From positions 620,001 through 684,000 of the forward strand of contig NZ_LGTQ01000005.1 in assembly GCF_001306455.1 (NCBI RefSeq): 64,000 bases of DNA, written 5' to 3'. The notes beneath the pieces were generated by a model that worked only from the letters and a program-made list of their open reading frames with translations, did not search any database and was not told the DNA's origin. Source of the DNA: Jiulongibacter sediminis. GTDB lineage: Bacteria > Bacteroidota > Bacteroidia > Cytophagales > Spirosomataceae. Numbering within the stretch: the first letter of the stretch is position 1; each line of letters begins with the position of its first letter. This document shows, piece by piece, positions 26,372 through 34,834 of this stretch. The translations under genes and the position numbers were made by a program.

Positions 26372-27901
26372 ATGGAAGAAAAAATTATCATCATTGATTT
26401 TGGTTCTCAATACACCCAATTGATTGCCAGAAGAGTAAGAGAACTCAATGTTTATTGTGAAATACACCCTTTCAGTAAAATACCTGAACTTGACGAAAAC
26501 ATAAAAGGAGTTATTCTTTCAGGAAGCCCTTGTAGCGTTAGAGACGAAGATTCTCCTAGAATAGATGTTGACTCCATAATTTCTAAAGTACCTCTGCTCG
26601 GTGTGTGTTACGGAGCTCAATTGTTGGCTCAAATCAAAGGTGGAAATGTTCAGGCTTCTACCACAAGAGAATACGGTCGGGCAATTTTGACTGAAAAGTC
26701 GGAGGATAATGTCATTTTCAAGGGAATCCCTGTAGATTCTCAGGTGTGGATGTCTCATGGGGATACTATAACTCAATTGCCTGGAAATGCTCATATTATT
26801 GCTTCTACAGACAGCGTAAAGGTAGCTGCATTCAAGTTTGACGATGCTAATATTTTTGGAATCCAGTTTCATCCTGAGGTAACTCACTCTGAACATGGCA
26901 AACTTCTACTTCAAAACTTTCTTGTTGATGTTTGTGGCTGTAGCCAAACCTGGACGTCTGACTCTTTTGTAGAAATGACAGTTGCGGAGTTGAAGGAACA
27001 ATTAGGTGATGATAAAGTAGTCATGGGTCTCTCTGGTGGGGTTGACTCTTCAGTGGCGGCTATGTTGATTCACAAAGCAATCGGTAAAAACCTGTATTGC
27101 ATATTCGTTGACAATGGGCTACTTAGAAAACATGAATTTGAAGAGGTTCTTGAATCCTATAAAGGTTTGGGCTTAAACGTTAAAGGCGTTAATGCCAAAG
27201 ATAAGTTTTACGCCGCACTTAATGGACTCACTGATCCTGAAGCAAAGAGAAAAGCAATCGGAAAAACATTTATTGATGTTTTTGACGATGAAGCCCACAA
27301 AATACAGGATGTAAAATGGTTAGGTCAGGGTACTATTTATCCTGATGTTATTGAGTCTGTTTCGGTGAAAGGCCCATCTGTAACCATTAAATCTCATCAT
27401 AATGTAGGTGGCCTGCCTGATTACATGAAATTAAAGGTGGTAGAGCCTCTCAAACTTCTTTTCAAAGACGGGGTACGAGATGTAGGCAGAGCCATTCATA
27501 TGCCTGATAATATTCTTCAGCGTCATCCATTCCCGGGTCCCGGTCTCGGAATTAGAATTCTGGGAGACATTACAGCAGAGAAAGTGAGAATCCTGCAGGA
27601 AGTTGATTATTACTTTATTCATGGACTTAAGGAATATGGCTTATATGATCAGGTCTGGCAAGCCGGTGCTATGCTTCTTCCGGTACAGAGTGTAGGCGTA
27701 ATGGGTGATGAGAGAACGTATGAAAGTGTTGTTGCTTTGAGGGCAGTTACCAGTGTAGATGGAATGACGGCTGACTGGGCTCATTTACCGTATGAATTCC
27801 TTGGTAAGGTGTCAAACCAAATCATAAACAATGTGAAAGGTGTAAACAGAGTTGTCTACGATATCAGCTCCAAGCCGCCCGCCACAATTGAGTGGGAATA
27901 A
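26372..27901 (+). CDS. guaA: GMP synthase (glutamine-hydrolysing)
   Basis: A 509-residue enzyme converting XMP to GMP with glutamine and ATP. The N-terminal class I amidotransferase has the nucleophile C79 in [13 protein letters not shown] and the His-Glu pair in [14 protein letters not shown]. The ATP-pyrophosphatase P-loop is [12 protein letters not shown] at about residue 218. The dimerisation domain contains [15 protein letters not shown] and ends [10 protein letters not shown], as in all GuaA. It follows namZ with no spacer and probably shares its promoter. Confidence 0.97.
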   Translation: MEEKIIIIDFGSQYTQLIARRVRELNVYCEIHPFSKIPELDENIKGVILSGSPCSVRDEDSPRIDVDSIISKVPLLGVCYGAQLLAQIKGGNVQASTTREYGRAILTEKSEDNVIFKGIPVDSQVWMSHGDTITQLPGNAHIIASTDSVKVAAFKFDDANIFGIQFHPEVTHSEHGKLLLQNFLVDVCGCSQTWTSDSFVEMTVAELKEQLGDDKVVMGLSGGVDSSVAAMLIHKAIGKNLYCIFVDNGLLRKHEFEEVLESYKGLGLNVKGVNAKDKFYAALNGLTDPEAKRKAIGKTFIDVFDDEAHKIQDVKWLGQGTIYPDVIESVSVKGPSVTIKSHHNVGGLPDYMKLKVVEPLKLLFKDGVRDVGRAIHMPDNILQRHPFPGPGLGIRILGDITAEKVRILQEVDYYFIHGLKEYGLYDQVWQAGAMLLPVQSVGVMGDERTYESVVALRAVTSVDGMTADWAHLPYEFLGKVSNQIINNVKGVNRVVYDISSKPPATIEWE

Positions 27902-27911
27902 AAATTAGAAT

Positions 27912-29084
27912 TTAGTTTGGACTAATCGTCCCTTCAAGACCCAAAGACTTGGTAGATTTACTTCTGGCTTGTTCTTGGGTCTTTTTCTCTTTGTGGCGTT
28001 TGAATCTGCGAACCTCTAACCAGCTACAGCCACCGAGGTAGATCGCAAACACGCTTATTACATACAGGGATAATGCCGTGTTATCGAAGAATGTTCTCAG
28101 GTAATAGGTAAAAATTGTAAGACCAATTGTCATTCCGTATAGAGAAAGGCTCGTAGCTACATGACTCAGGCCATTATCAACCAACAAATGATGCAAATGA
28201 AGTCTGTCAGCTGTAAATGGAGAGCGTCCTTTTAAAATTCGAAGGCCAAAAACCCTAAGGGTGTCAAAAATGGGAACACTGAGAATAACTATGGTTAATA
28301 CCGGTGCACTCACATAATGCTCGTCAGGGGAGAAATTGTAAGACTCATTCAATTGAATGAACTTCACAGCGAGTATTGTTACCAAATATCCTACTATTAG
28401 CGAACCCGTATCGCCCATGAAGATTTTACTTGTTTTGGAGAAGTTATATCTCAAAAAGCCAAGAAGCGATGCTGACAAAGAAAGACTAAGACAAGCTAAA
28501 GACCAATATCCTTCAAGCAAATACCAAAGTCCAAAACCCGCACTTGAAATCATACCAATACCTCCGGCCAGACCATCCACTCCGTCAATAAGATTGAAGG
28601 CATTGATAAGAGCTACAAATATAAAAACTGTAACAATGACACCGGCGAGGTACGGAATTTCGTGGATGCCAAAAATTCCAAAAAAAGAGGTAATTCTAAG
28701 ATCGCTGCCTACCACAACTAACACAGAAGCGAGAATTTGCGATGCAATTTTTTTCAAAGGAGCCAAGGCATACAGGTCATCTTTAAGACCCAGAAAGAAT
28801 AGTACCACTAAACCTGCCATTACCCGGTGAAGGAGGAATTCTTCGTCTTGAAAATTCCATAGCATGTAGCCTATTAATGTACCGGCAAATATACCAACGC
28901 CTCCAAAAGTAGGAGTAGGGCTAACATGTGAGCTACGCTTTACAGGGTTTTCCATTAAACCCCTCATGTGGCATATATTACGTATAACGGGAATAGCTCT
29001 CCAGGTGATAGCCAAAGAAACGGCCATGCTTAAGATAACCTGTATGTTTTTATCAAGAATGAGTTCTTCCAGAACAAGATTCAT
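27912..29084 (-). CDS. WecA/MraY-like undecaprenyl-phosphate sugar-1-phosphate transferase
   Basis: A 390-residue polytopic protein of the polyprenyl-phosphate N-acetylhexosamine-1-phosphate transferase family. Key motifs are HVSPTPTFGGVGIF, the catalytic NLIDGVDGLAGG, FMGDTGSLIVGY and a His-rich loop TADRLHLHHLLVDNGLSH that marks the WecA branch rather than MraY. It should start synthesis of an O-antigen-like or surface polysaccharide by charging undecaprenyl phosphate. A basic C-terminal tail (RRFKRHKEKKTQEQ) is cytoplasmic. The WcaF-like acetyltransferase lies 99 bases upstream on the same strand. A TATTTTTG element (29118-29111) sits in the gap. Confidence 0.92.
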   Translation of the reverse strand: MNLVLEELILDKNIQVILSMAVSLAITWRAIPVIRNICHMRGLMENPVKRSSHVSPTPTFGGVGIFAGTLIGYMLWNFQDEEFLLHRVMAGLVVLFFLGLKDDLYALAPLKKIASQILASVLVVVGSDLRITSFFGIFGIHEIPYLAGVIVTVFIFVALINAFNLIDGVDGLAGGIGMISSAGFGLWYLLEGYWSLACLSLSLSASLLGFLRYNFSKTSKIFMGDTGSLIVGYLVTILAVKFIQLNESYNFSPDEHYVSAPVLTIVILSVPIFDTLRVFGLRILKGRSPFTADRLHLHHLLVDNGLSHVATSLSLYGMTIGLTIFTYYLRTFFDNTALSLYVISVFAIYLGGCSWLEVRRFKRHKEKKTQEQARSKSTKSLGLEGTISPN

Positions 29085-29183
29085 GTATTCCTTTTTTTAA
29101 AAATACCCGTCAAAAATAGAGAATAATTGGATCAGGACGAAATTTTGTACTATTCCTAGGGATAAAGTTTATTTAACGGATAA

Positions 29184-29735
29184 TCATTTAACTATTTCTC
29201 GTTTTTTCAAGAAAGTAGCAGGGTTCCCTTGCCATATTTCATACGCTGCCGTTGACTTTGAAAGTACAGAACCAGCTGTAAGAAATGAATGGCTTCTCAT
29301 GGTCACTCCACCAGTTACCAAACTGTTGGCCGAAACCCAAACACCATCTTCGAGTACAATTTCATTCGTCATTAAATCAAAAGTGGAAGATTTATAGTCG
29401 TGGTTTCCGGAGAGCAATAAAGCCCCTTGTGAAATACAACAGTTTTTCCCAATTCTGATTTTGATCAAATTATCAATCCAAACGCTTTCACCAATCCATG
29501 TGTTTTCTCCAACTTCAAGAAACCAGGGATATTTAATGTTAACCTTTGGCTTTATTACCACTCCTTTACCAATTTTGGCTCCAAAAAACTTTAGAACCAG
29601 AATCTTGGCTTTGATAGGAATGGGTAAATAGGTATACACAAATACCCTACCAAAGATATACCACGAAATACGCTTCAGAATTGATCCGGGTTTATACCAC
29701 GAATTATCATATTTTGACAAATCAACCTGCTTCAT
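29184..29735 (-). CDS. WcaF-like colanic acid/polysaccharide acetyltransferase
   Basis: A 183-residue left-handed beta-helix acetyltransferase. The N-terminus (VDLSKYDNSWYKPG) and helix ISWYIFGRVFVYTYLPIP match the WcaF group. Hexapeptide repeats run through the middle (GAKIGKGVVIKPKVNI, VGENTWIGESVWID, IRIGKNCCISQGALLLSGNHDY), with the active-site His in SGNHDY. I prefer the ATG at 29735 to one at 29750 because it gives the family N-terminus and a smaller overlap with tyrA. The enzyme probably O-acetylates a surface sugar, in line with the WecA-type gene that follows. Confidence 0.9.
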   Translation of the reverse strand: MKQVDLSKYDNSWYKPGSILKRISWYIFGRVFVYTYLPIPIKAKILVLKFFGAKIGKGVVIKPKVNIKYPWFLEVGENTWIGESVWIDNLIKIRIGKNCCISQGALLLSGNHDYKSSTFDLMTNEIVLEDGVWVSANSLVTGGVTMRSHSFLTAGSVLSKSTAAYEIWQGNPATFLKKREIVK

Positions 29736-30987
29736 TATTGATTCTTTCAATTAGCATACTACTTAGTCTTCGGCCTTCCTCTAACCTGTCTGCCAAAAAA
29801 GCCTTTGTTCGTTCAAAATGAGAGGAGTACCCTTTTTGATCTCCGCTTTCAACAATATGAGCCCACTCCTGAACCGAAGTATGAAAAGCAAGATCATCCA
29901 TTCTTATGGATTTATCAAAAAGTGCTGCCTCAAGCGACTCTTGCAATAGTTCGTCATTTAGAAATAAGTATTCAGCCATACCAACCCTAAGTTTGAACGG
30001 AGGCGTTTGGCAAATCAAATTATCATACGGAGAGGTACCCAGCCTGGCCCAAGTCAGGACCATAGCCAACAAACTCAAATGAGAATTTGCTTTGTGCTCT
30101 CTAGGTGGATAAAGAGAGAATTCTCTCATCAGCTCATCATTTAGCATTAATGAGCCCGGAAAACCTTTAAAAACCTTTTCCTTAGCCTCCAGTATTAATT
30201 TATACAATTCATCTTTTGACTCAGAAATCATTAAACCAAAAATGTCGTTTTCGGCCTTTGCGTATGCTCTCACATCCTGCTTAGAAAAGGGGTTTTGCAT
30301 TGCCATTCCCTCGTAAACGTGATGCTTATAGCTGTAAATTCTAAGTGTAAGCAAAAGTTTAACATTATCTAAACCACTACTATGAAGTCGGCTTTCCCAT
30401 GGAAAAATCCCTCTGTGCATGAATGACGTTCCTATGCTCTCAAAACCGATATGAGTAACTACCTGAATATCGGCCATCATTTTGTCATGCACATCGGCTG
30501 AATCCAAAACTTCTATTTTTGATTCCATACAAGACAAGACACCTAGTACTTCTTTAAACCTTTCTGAAGAAATTCTTTCAGGAATAGCGACAAGCGTCTG
30601 ACCTTTGGGATTGACATGCGGACCGTGAAGGGAGTGAAGAGTGGCAATATCTACATCATCGTTAAGGTACTTTTTGAAAGCCCTTACCTCAGGATTTTTC
30701 ACAGAAGTTTGCCCCGCGACTATATGGCCTTTTCGAACATATGGTGCAAGTTCCCTGACAACGGATTCAATCTTATTTGTTTCGACACTAAAAATTAGGT
30801 AGACTGAGTTTTCTATGACCTCTTTTGAAGATTTACAAATATTAACCAAATCATTATCTTCAAAAATATGCGATAAACTCTCGGCGTTTTCAGGTAAGTC
30901 ACAACCAAAAACCTGATACCCGGCTTTGGAAAAAGAATGGGCGTATAACTGGCCCATGTCCCCTAAACCAATGATACCAATATTCAT
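29722..30987 (-). CDS. tyrA: Prephenate dehydrogenase of the fungal (TYR1-like) type
   Basis: A 421-residue oxidoreductase that should convert prephenate to 4-hydroxyphenylpyruvate in tyrosine synthesis. The nucleotide-binding start is MNIGIIGLGDMGQLYAHSF. The active-site blocks THSLHGPHVNPKGQ-like (SLHGPHVNPKGQTLVAIP), DIQVVTHIGFESIGT, LRIYSYKHHVYEGMAMQNP, NSHLSLLAMVLTWARLG and YDNLICQTPPFKLRVGMAEYLFL resemble, as I remember it, the yeast Tyr1 protein far more than the short bacterial TyrA (about 280-370 residues). Length also fits the fungal form. It overlaps the WcaF-like gene. A TAGTTTTG element (31016-31009) lies 22 bases upstream. Confidence 0.88.
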   Translation of the reverse strand: MNIGIIGLGDMGQLYAHSFSKAGYQVFGCDLPENAESLSHIFEDNDLVNICKSSKEVIENSVYLIFSVETNKIESVVRELAPYVRKGHIVAGQTSVKNPEVRAFKKYLNDDVDIATLHSLHGPHVNPKGQTLVAIPERISSERFKEVLGVLSCMESKIEVLDSADVHDKMMADIQVVTHIGFESIGTSFMHRGIFPWESRLHSSGLDNVKLLLTLRIYSYKHHVYEGMAMQNPFSKQDVRAYAKAENDIFGLMISESKDELYKLILEAKEKVFKGFPGSLMLNDELMREFSLYPPREHKANSHLSLLAMVLTWARLGTSPYDNLICQTPPFKLRVGMAEYLFLNDELLQESLEAALFDKSIRMDDLAFHTSVQEWAHIVESGDQKGYSSHFERTKAFLADRLEEGRRLSSMLIERINNEAG

Positions 30988-31029
30988 TATGAAGTCTTAT
31001 TTGCGGGGCAAAACTAAAAATTTCTTATC

Positions 31030-31152
31030 TCACAGACTGATAAATGAGAAAATAAACAAACTCAAAATAATGAGTCCGGTTAATAAGGTCACTACTTTGG
31101 ATTCGGCAAAATAATTTTTAGAAGGTCTTGTATAGTAATTTGAACGTTTCAT
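31030..31152 (-). CDS. Small ORF (40 residues), probable single-pass membrane protein or tyrA leader peptide
   Basis: Reads MKRSNYYTRPSKNYFAES, then KVVTLLTGLIILSLFIFSFI and a final SL: a basic N-terminus followed by a 19-residue hydrophobic helix. It is preceded by a near-ideal promoter (31190-31219), and the stop lies 42 bases before tyrA. The small basic-plus-hydrophobic form is typical of small membrane proteins. The early cluster of Tyr/Phe codons (YY at 6-7, YF at 14-15) upstream of a tyrosine-pathway gene is also compatible with a leader peptide, although no clear terminator hairpin is seen before tyrA. Unrecognised family. Confidence 0.55.
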   Translation of the reverse strand: MKRSNYYTRPSKNYFAESKVVTLLTGLIILSLFIFSFISL

Positions 31153-31189
31153 GAAAAATAGGATTATTAAGTTTGAAGCACTGTTACAC

Positions 31190-31219
31190 CAAACATAATC
31201 ATAGGAATTGAATTTTCAA
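31190..31219 (-). promoter_or_regulatory. Promoter of the 40-residue ORF upstream of tyrA
   Basis: On the minus strand TTG (31219-31217) is followed after 19 bases by TATGTTTG (31197-31190), the Bacteroidota consensus. The ATG of the small ORF is 37 bases downstream of the -7 box. Confidence 0.7.
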
Positions 31220-31254
31220 AAATTATTGAAATCTAATTTAATATTCATTCTTTC

Positions 31255-31285
31255 TTGTCATGCGATTAAGACTGTTTTACCTTTG
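31255..31285 (+). promoter_or_regulatory. hisG promoter
   Basis: TTG (31255-31257), a 20-base spacer, TACCTTTG (31278-31285). The predicted leader of about 30 bases before the hisG ATG is too short for a classical his attenuator, and none is visible. Confidence 0.75.
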
Positions 31286-31319
31286 AGCAGCATAATAACA
31301 GTAGTAAAGAGATATCTTA

Positions 31320-32177
31320 ATGAGTAAGCTCAAAATAGCCATCCAGAAGTCAGGAAGGCTTAGTGACGATTCCATCAAATTATTCAAAGAATGTGGAATC
31401 AAGTTTGAAGTTGGTAAATCGAAACTAAAATCAACCTCCAGAAATTTCCCTGCAGATTTCCTTTTTCTTAGAGACGATGACATCCCAGGATATGTTGAAG
31501 ATGGCGTAGCAGATGTTGGAATTGTGGGAGAGAACGTACTGGTAGAATATGGAAAAGACGTTGACAATGTAAAGGCTTTGGGCTTCTCAAAATGTCGATT
31601 ATCTCTGGCGGTTCCCCGGGAGGTAGACTATCCGGGTGTCCAGTATTTTGAAGGGAAAAGCATTGCTACATCTTACCCAAATCTTCTGCAAAAATACCTG
31701 GATGAAAACGGGGTTAAAGCACATATTCATGTCATTAGCGGTTCTGTAGAAATAGCTCCGGGCATCGGTCTGGCAGAAGGGGTATGTGATATTGTAAGCA
31801 CCGGGGGTACATTGTTAAGCAATGGTCTGAAAGAGGTTGAGACGATTTTTAGATCCGAGGCTCTGATGGTGGCTAATAAGTCCCTTTCTGCCGAGAAGAA
31901 AGCCTTGCTTGACCGAATTCTCTTCAGAATAGATGCAGTTCAAAAAGCTCAAAATCATAAATATGTATTGCTCAATGCTCCAAATGAGAAAATTGATGAA
32001 ATCATAAAGGTGATGCCAGGTATGCGAAGCCCTACGATTACACCATTGGCACAGGAAGGCTGGAGCTCTATACACTCCGTGTTAAAGGAGAGTGATTTCT
32101 GGGAAAATATAGAAACGATGCGTGCAGCCGGAGCTGAAGGTATTTTGGTAATTCCGATTGAAAAAATGATTTCTTAA
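31320..32177 (+). CDS. hisG: ATP phosphoribosyltransferase, long form (HisG-L)
   Basis: A 285-residue enzyme for the first step of histidine synthesis (PRPP + ATP). The catalytic domains include KIAIQKSGRLSDDS, DIPGYVEDGVADVGIVGENVL and GVCDIVSTGGTLLSNGL. Residues about 210-285 are the ACT-like regulatory domain of the long form, which needs no HisZ and is feedback-inhibited by histidine in the family. It is followed two bases later by hisD. The other his genes are not in the window, so the pathway is split across the chromosome. Confidence 0.96.
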   Translation: MSKLKIAIQKSGRLSDDSIKLFKECGIKFEVGKSKLKSTSRNFPADFLFLRDDDIPGYVEDGVADVGIVGENVLVEYGKDVDNVKALGFSKCRLSLAVPREVDYPGVQYFEGKSIATSYPNLLQKYLDENGVKAHIHVISGSVEIAPGIGLAEGVCDIVSTGGTLLSNGLKEVETIFRSEALMVANKSLSAEKKALLDRILFRIDAVQKAQNHKYVLLNAPNEKIDEIIKVMPGMRSPTITPLAQEGWSSIHSVLKESDFWENIETMRAAGAEGILVIPIEKMIS

Positions 32178-32179
32178 TC

Positions 32180-33445
32180 ATGCAAGATTTTAAGTTTCCT
32201 GAAAAAAAAGATTGGAAGCAGATATTGACCCGCCCTACGGCCAATATTGACGAGATTGAACAAAAGGTAATTCCAATTCTTGAAGAGGTCAAAAAAAGTG
32301 GAGATGGAGCCATTCGCAAATTTGCTTTGCAATTTGACAATATTCTTCTCAATGACTTTCAGGTTTCACAAGCAGAAATAGATGCTGCTGAGGCCAAACT
32401 CACTGAAGAGTTAAAATCGTCAATAAAGATAGCTGTTCAAAACATTAGACGCTTTCATGAGGCTCAAAAATCATCTCTCGAGATCATAGAAACAATGCCA
32501 GGGGTAGAATGCTGGAGAAAATCTGTAGGCATTGAAAAGGTAGGTATTTATATTCCGGGAGGTACAGCCCCACTTTTTTCAACAGTTTTGATGCTGGCCA
32601 TTCCTGCCCAAATTGCTGGCTGTAAAGAAATTGTTCTTTGCTCGCCAAGCAACCATCCAGCCATTTTATACAGTGCGAAATTGGTCGGAGTCGATAAGAT
32701 TTATAGAGTAGGTGGTGCTCAGGCAATTGCAGCAATGGCTTATGGTACAGAAACAGTTCCTCAAGTCTACAAGATATTCGGTCCGGGTAATCAATTTGTT
32801 ACCGCGGCAAAACAGCTTGTCAGTAAAGAGGGTACCGCTATAGACATGCCGGCCGGGCCATCGGAGGTCGCAGTTCTTGCGGATGATTCTGCAAAACCAG
32901 CCTTTGTAGCTGCTGACTTACTTTCTCAGGCCGAACATGGTGTTGATAGCCAGGTTATCCTTGTAAGTACGTCTGAAAAGCTTATTTCTGATGTGAAAAA
33001 GGAAGTAGCTCTACAATTGGAATCACTTCCCCGGAGAGAAATGGCTTCAAAGTCCTTGGAAAACTCTAAAGCGATTATAGTCTCAACTATTGATGATGGC
33101 GTAGATCTGTTAAACGAATATGCTGCCGAACACTTGATTTTATGTGTTGAGAATGCAGAGGAAGTAGGAGAGAGGATCATTAATGCAGGGTCAATTTTCC
33201 TTGGTTACTATACGCCAGAGTCTTGCGGTGACTACGCATCAGGAACAAATCATACTTTGCCTACCAATGGCTTTGCCAAGGCTTATTCCGGGGTTTCTGT
33301 TGATAGTTTTGTAAAGAAAATCACTTTTCAAAAAATCAGTAGGGAAGGTCTCAAAAAACTTGGCCCTCATGTGAGTACCATGGCTGAAGCGGAATCTCTT
33401 CAGGCTCATTCAAACGCTGTCAAAGTTCGGTTGGCACAAGACTAA
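32180..33445 (+). CDS. hisD: Histidinol dehydrogenase
   Basis: A 421-residue zinc enzyme that oxidises L-histidinol to histidine in two NAD-dependent steps. The recognisable blocks are [66 protein letters not shown] (zinc-site Gln and His), [13 protein letters not shown] and [20 protein letters not shown]. It starts 2 bases after hisG and is followed 14 bases later by the pterin dehydratase gene. Confidence 0.97.
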   Translation: MQDFKFPEKKDWKQILTRPTANIDEIEQKVIPILEEVKKSGDGAIRKFALQFDNILLNDFQVSQAEIDAAEAKLTEELKSSIKIAVQNIRRFHEAQKSSLEIIETMPGVECWRKSVGIEKVGIYIPGGTAPLFSTVLMLAIPAQIAGCKEIVLCSPSNHPAILYSAKLVGVDKIYRVGGAQAIAAMAYGTETVPQVYKIFGPGNQFVTAAKQLVSKEGTAIDMPAGPSEVAVLADDSAKPAFVAADLLSQAEHGVDSQVILVSTSEKLISDVKKEVALQLESLPRREMASKSLENSKAIIVSTIDDGVDLLNEYAAEHLILCVENAEEVGERIINAGSIFLGYYTPESCGDYASGTNHTLPTNGFAKAYSGVSVDSFVKKITFQKISREGLKKLGPHVSTMAEAESLQAHSNAVKVRLAQD

Positions 33446-33459
33446 AAGACAATCAGTTT

Positions 33460-33693
33460 ATGAAGTGGGAAGAAAAAAACGATGAATTAGTACGCATTTT
33501 TAAGTTTAAAGACTTTAATGAGGCTTTTGGTTTCATGAGCAGAGTGGCTTTGGTGTTTGAAAAAGCAAATCATCATCCGACCTGGACAAACACCTGGAAT
33601 ATGGTTGAGATTCATCTAAGCACTCATGATGCTGGAAATAAAGTTACCCACAAAGACAGAGAATTGGCCAAGGAGATAGATAAGCTAATTTAG
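33460..33693 (+). CDS. 4a-hydroxytetrahydrobiopterin dehydratase (pterin-4a-carbinolamine dehydratase)
   Basis: A 77-residue PCD/DCoH protein, slightly shorter than the usual 90-110. The conserved [18 protein letters not shown] (the His-His-Pro core) and [22 protein letters not shown] are present. PCD regenerates the pterin cofactor used by aromatic amino acid hydroxylases. Its place behind hisGD has no obvious metabolic logic, so it may simply be co-transcribed. Confidence 0.93.
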   Translation: MKWEEKNDELVRIFKFKDFNEAFGFMSRVALVFEKANHHPTWTNTWNMVEIHLSTHDAGNKVTHKDRELAKEIDKLI

Positions 33694-33899
33694 TAGTAAA
33701 GGGTTTGTTAAAAGATACTTGTTAACAGATCACATGCTGAAGATGTTTAGAAGTAAACATTAAAGCGGTAAGTCTAAAATCTGGAGGATTTTATCTCAAA
33801 CATCAATTAACTCCTGATTAATACTAGGGAAAGATTTTAAATTCTGTCCCCAAAAAACCAGAGAAAGAGGAATTTCCGCATTTCCACAAAACCGAAATC
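33694..33899. other. Intergenic stretch with no gene
   Basis: The gap between the PCD gene and rsmI is 457 bases. This left part holds no convincing ORF, promoter or terminator. I see only an 8-base palindrome TGTTAACA near 33719 and AT-rich sequence. The right part contains the 44-residue minus-strand ORF listed separately, and 34035-34150 has no clear promoter. Confidence 0.5.
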
Positions 33900-34034
33900 C
33901 TAAAAGTTTGAAGATCTTGGTTTGCTTCTTAATTTGTTGATATAGCTCTTAGGAGCAGAAAGGGTTTTGTTTGTTTCATGCTTTAAAGCGAACAAAGTTG
34001 CTAAAAGCAAAGCGATTAAGATTAGAATTACCAT
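33900..34034 (-). CDS. Small ORF (44 residues), possible membrane protein
   Basis: Reads MVILILIALLLATLFALKHE, then TNKTLSAPKSYINKLR and a basic tail SKPRSSNF. The first 17 residues form a hydrophobic helix and the remainder is basic and hydrophilic, like a small single-pass membrane protein with an N-out or signal-anchor form. It lies in an otherwise empty 457-base gap, divergent from rsmI. No well-spaced promoter was found, so support is limited to the coherent frame and the charge pattern. Confidence 0.4.
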   Translation of the reverse strand: MVILILIALLLATLFALKHETNKTLSAPKSYINKLRSKPRSSNF

Positions 34035-34150
34035 GTCTTGACAATTATTTCTGGGTTAATGATTGAATAATACATAATTTTTAAAATTTCTTTCAAAAAC
34101 TAGTCCAGAAGATTGTGTTTAAATTATTTTGATATCCAAAATCAGGATTT

Positions 34151-34834
34151 ATGTCTCTTACAATTGTGCCTACACCAATAGGTAATCTTGACGACATTAC
34201 TTTCAGAGCAGTAAAGGTTCTCACAGATGCAGATTTAATTCTTGCTGAAGACACAAGAAATACGGGTATCCTTCTTAAACATCTTGATATCAGGAAGCCT
34301 ATGCAAAGTTTCCATATTTTTAACGAGCATAAAACTCTCAAAGGCGTTGTCCAGAAGTTAAAAGAAGGACTTCAAATTGCACTTGTTTCCGATGCTGGCA
34401 CCCCGGCTATATCTGACCCGGGCTTTCTACTGGTGAGAGAATGTATTGATGAGGAAATAGAGGTAGAGTGCTTACCTGGTGCCACGGCCTTTGTTCCCGC
34501 CTTAGTAAATTCGGGTTTGCCTTCTGATTCCTTTGTTTTTGAAGGATTTATTCCTGTCAAAAAGGGTCGCAAAACAAAGCTGGAGGAACTATCTGAGGAG
34601 AAGCGAACAATGATCTTTTATGAATCTCCTCACCGTCTTTTGAGGACACTTGAAGATTTTATTGCTCACTTCGGAGAGGAAAGAAAGGCTTGTGTTTCCA
34701 GAGAATTGACTAAAATTCATGAAGAAAACGTTAGAGGTTCATTATCCGAAATTCTTGCTAATTTTGCCAACCGCCCTATTAAAGGCGAAATTGTTATCAC
34801 AGTAGAAGGTTTAAACCGAAAAAAAACTAAATGA
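34151..34834 (+). CDS. rsmI: 16S rRNA (cytidine(1402)-2'-O)-methyltransferase RsmI
   Basis: A 227-residue tetrapyrrole-methylase-fold enzyme. The blocks are IVPTPIGNLDDITFRAV, ILAEDTRNTGILLKHL, ALVSDAGTPAISDPGFLLVR, CLPGATAFVPALVNSGL and FYESPHRLLRTL. It 2'-O-methylates C1402 in the 16S decoding centre, together with RsmH elsewhere. A four-base ATGA overlap joins it to fabG. The length is shorter than E. coli RsmI (286), because the C-terminal extension is absent, which is common in Bacteroidota. Confidence 0.95.
   Translation: MSLTIVPTPIGNLDDITFRAVKVLTDADLILAEDTRNTGILLKHLDIRKPMQSFHIFNEHKTLKGVVQKLKEGLQIALVSDAGTPAISDPGFLLVRECIDEEIEVECLPGATAFVPALVNSGLPSDSFVFEGFIPVKKGRKTKLEELSEEKRTMIFYESPHRLLRTLEDFIAHFGEERKACVSRELTKIHEENVRGSLSEILANFANRPIKGEIVITVEGLNRKKTK

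Noticed and set aside
34093-34341. 82-codon minus-strand frame overlapping the start of rsmI
   Set aside because: Antisense to the conserved RsmI N-terminus; composition is that of a shadow and no promoter fits.
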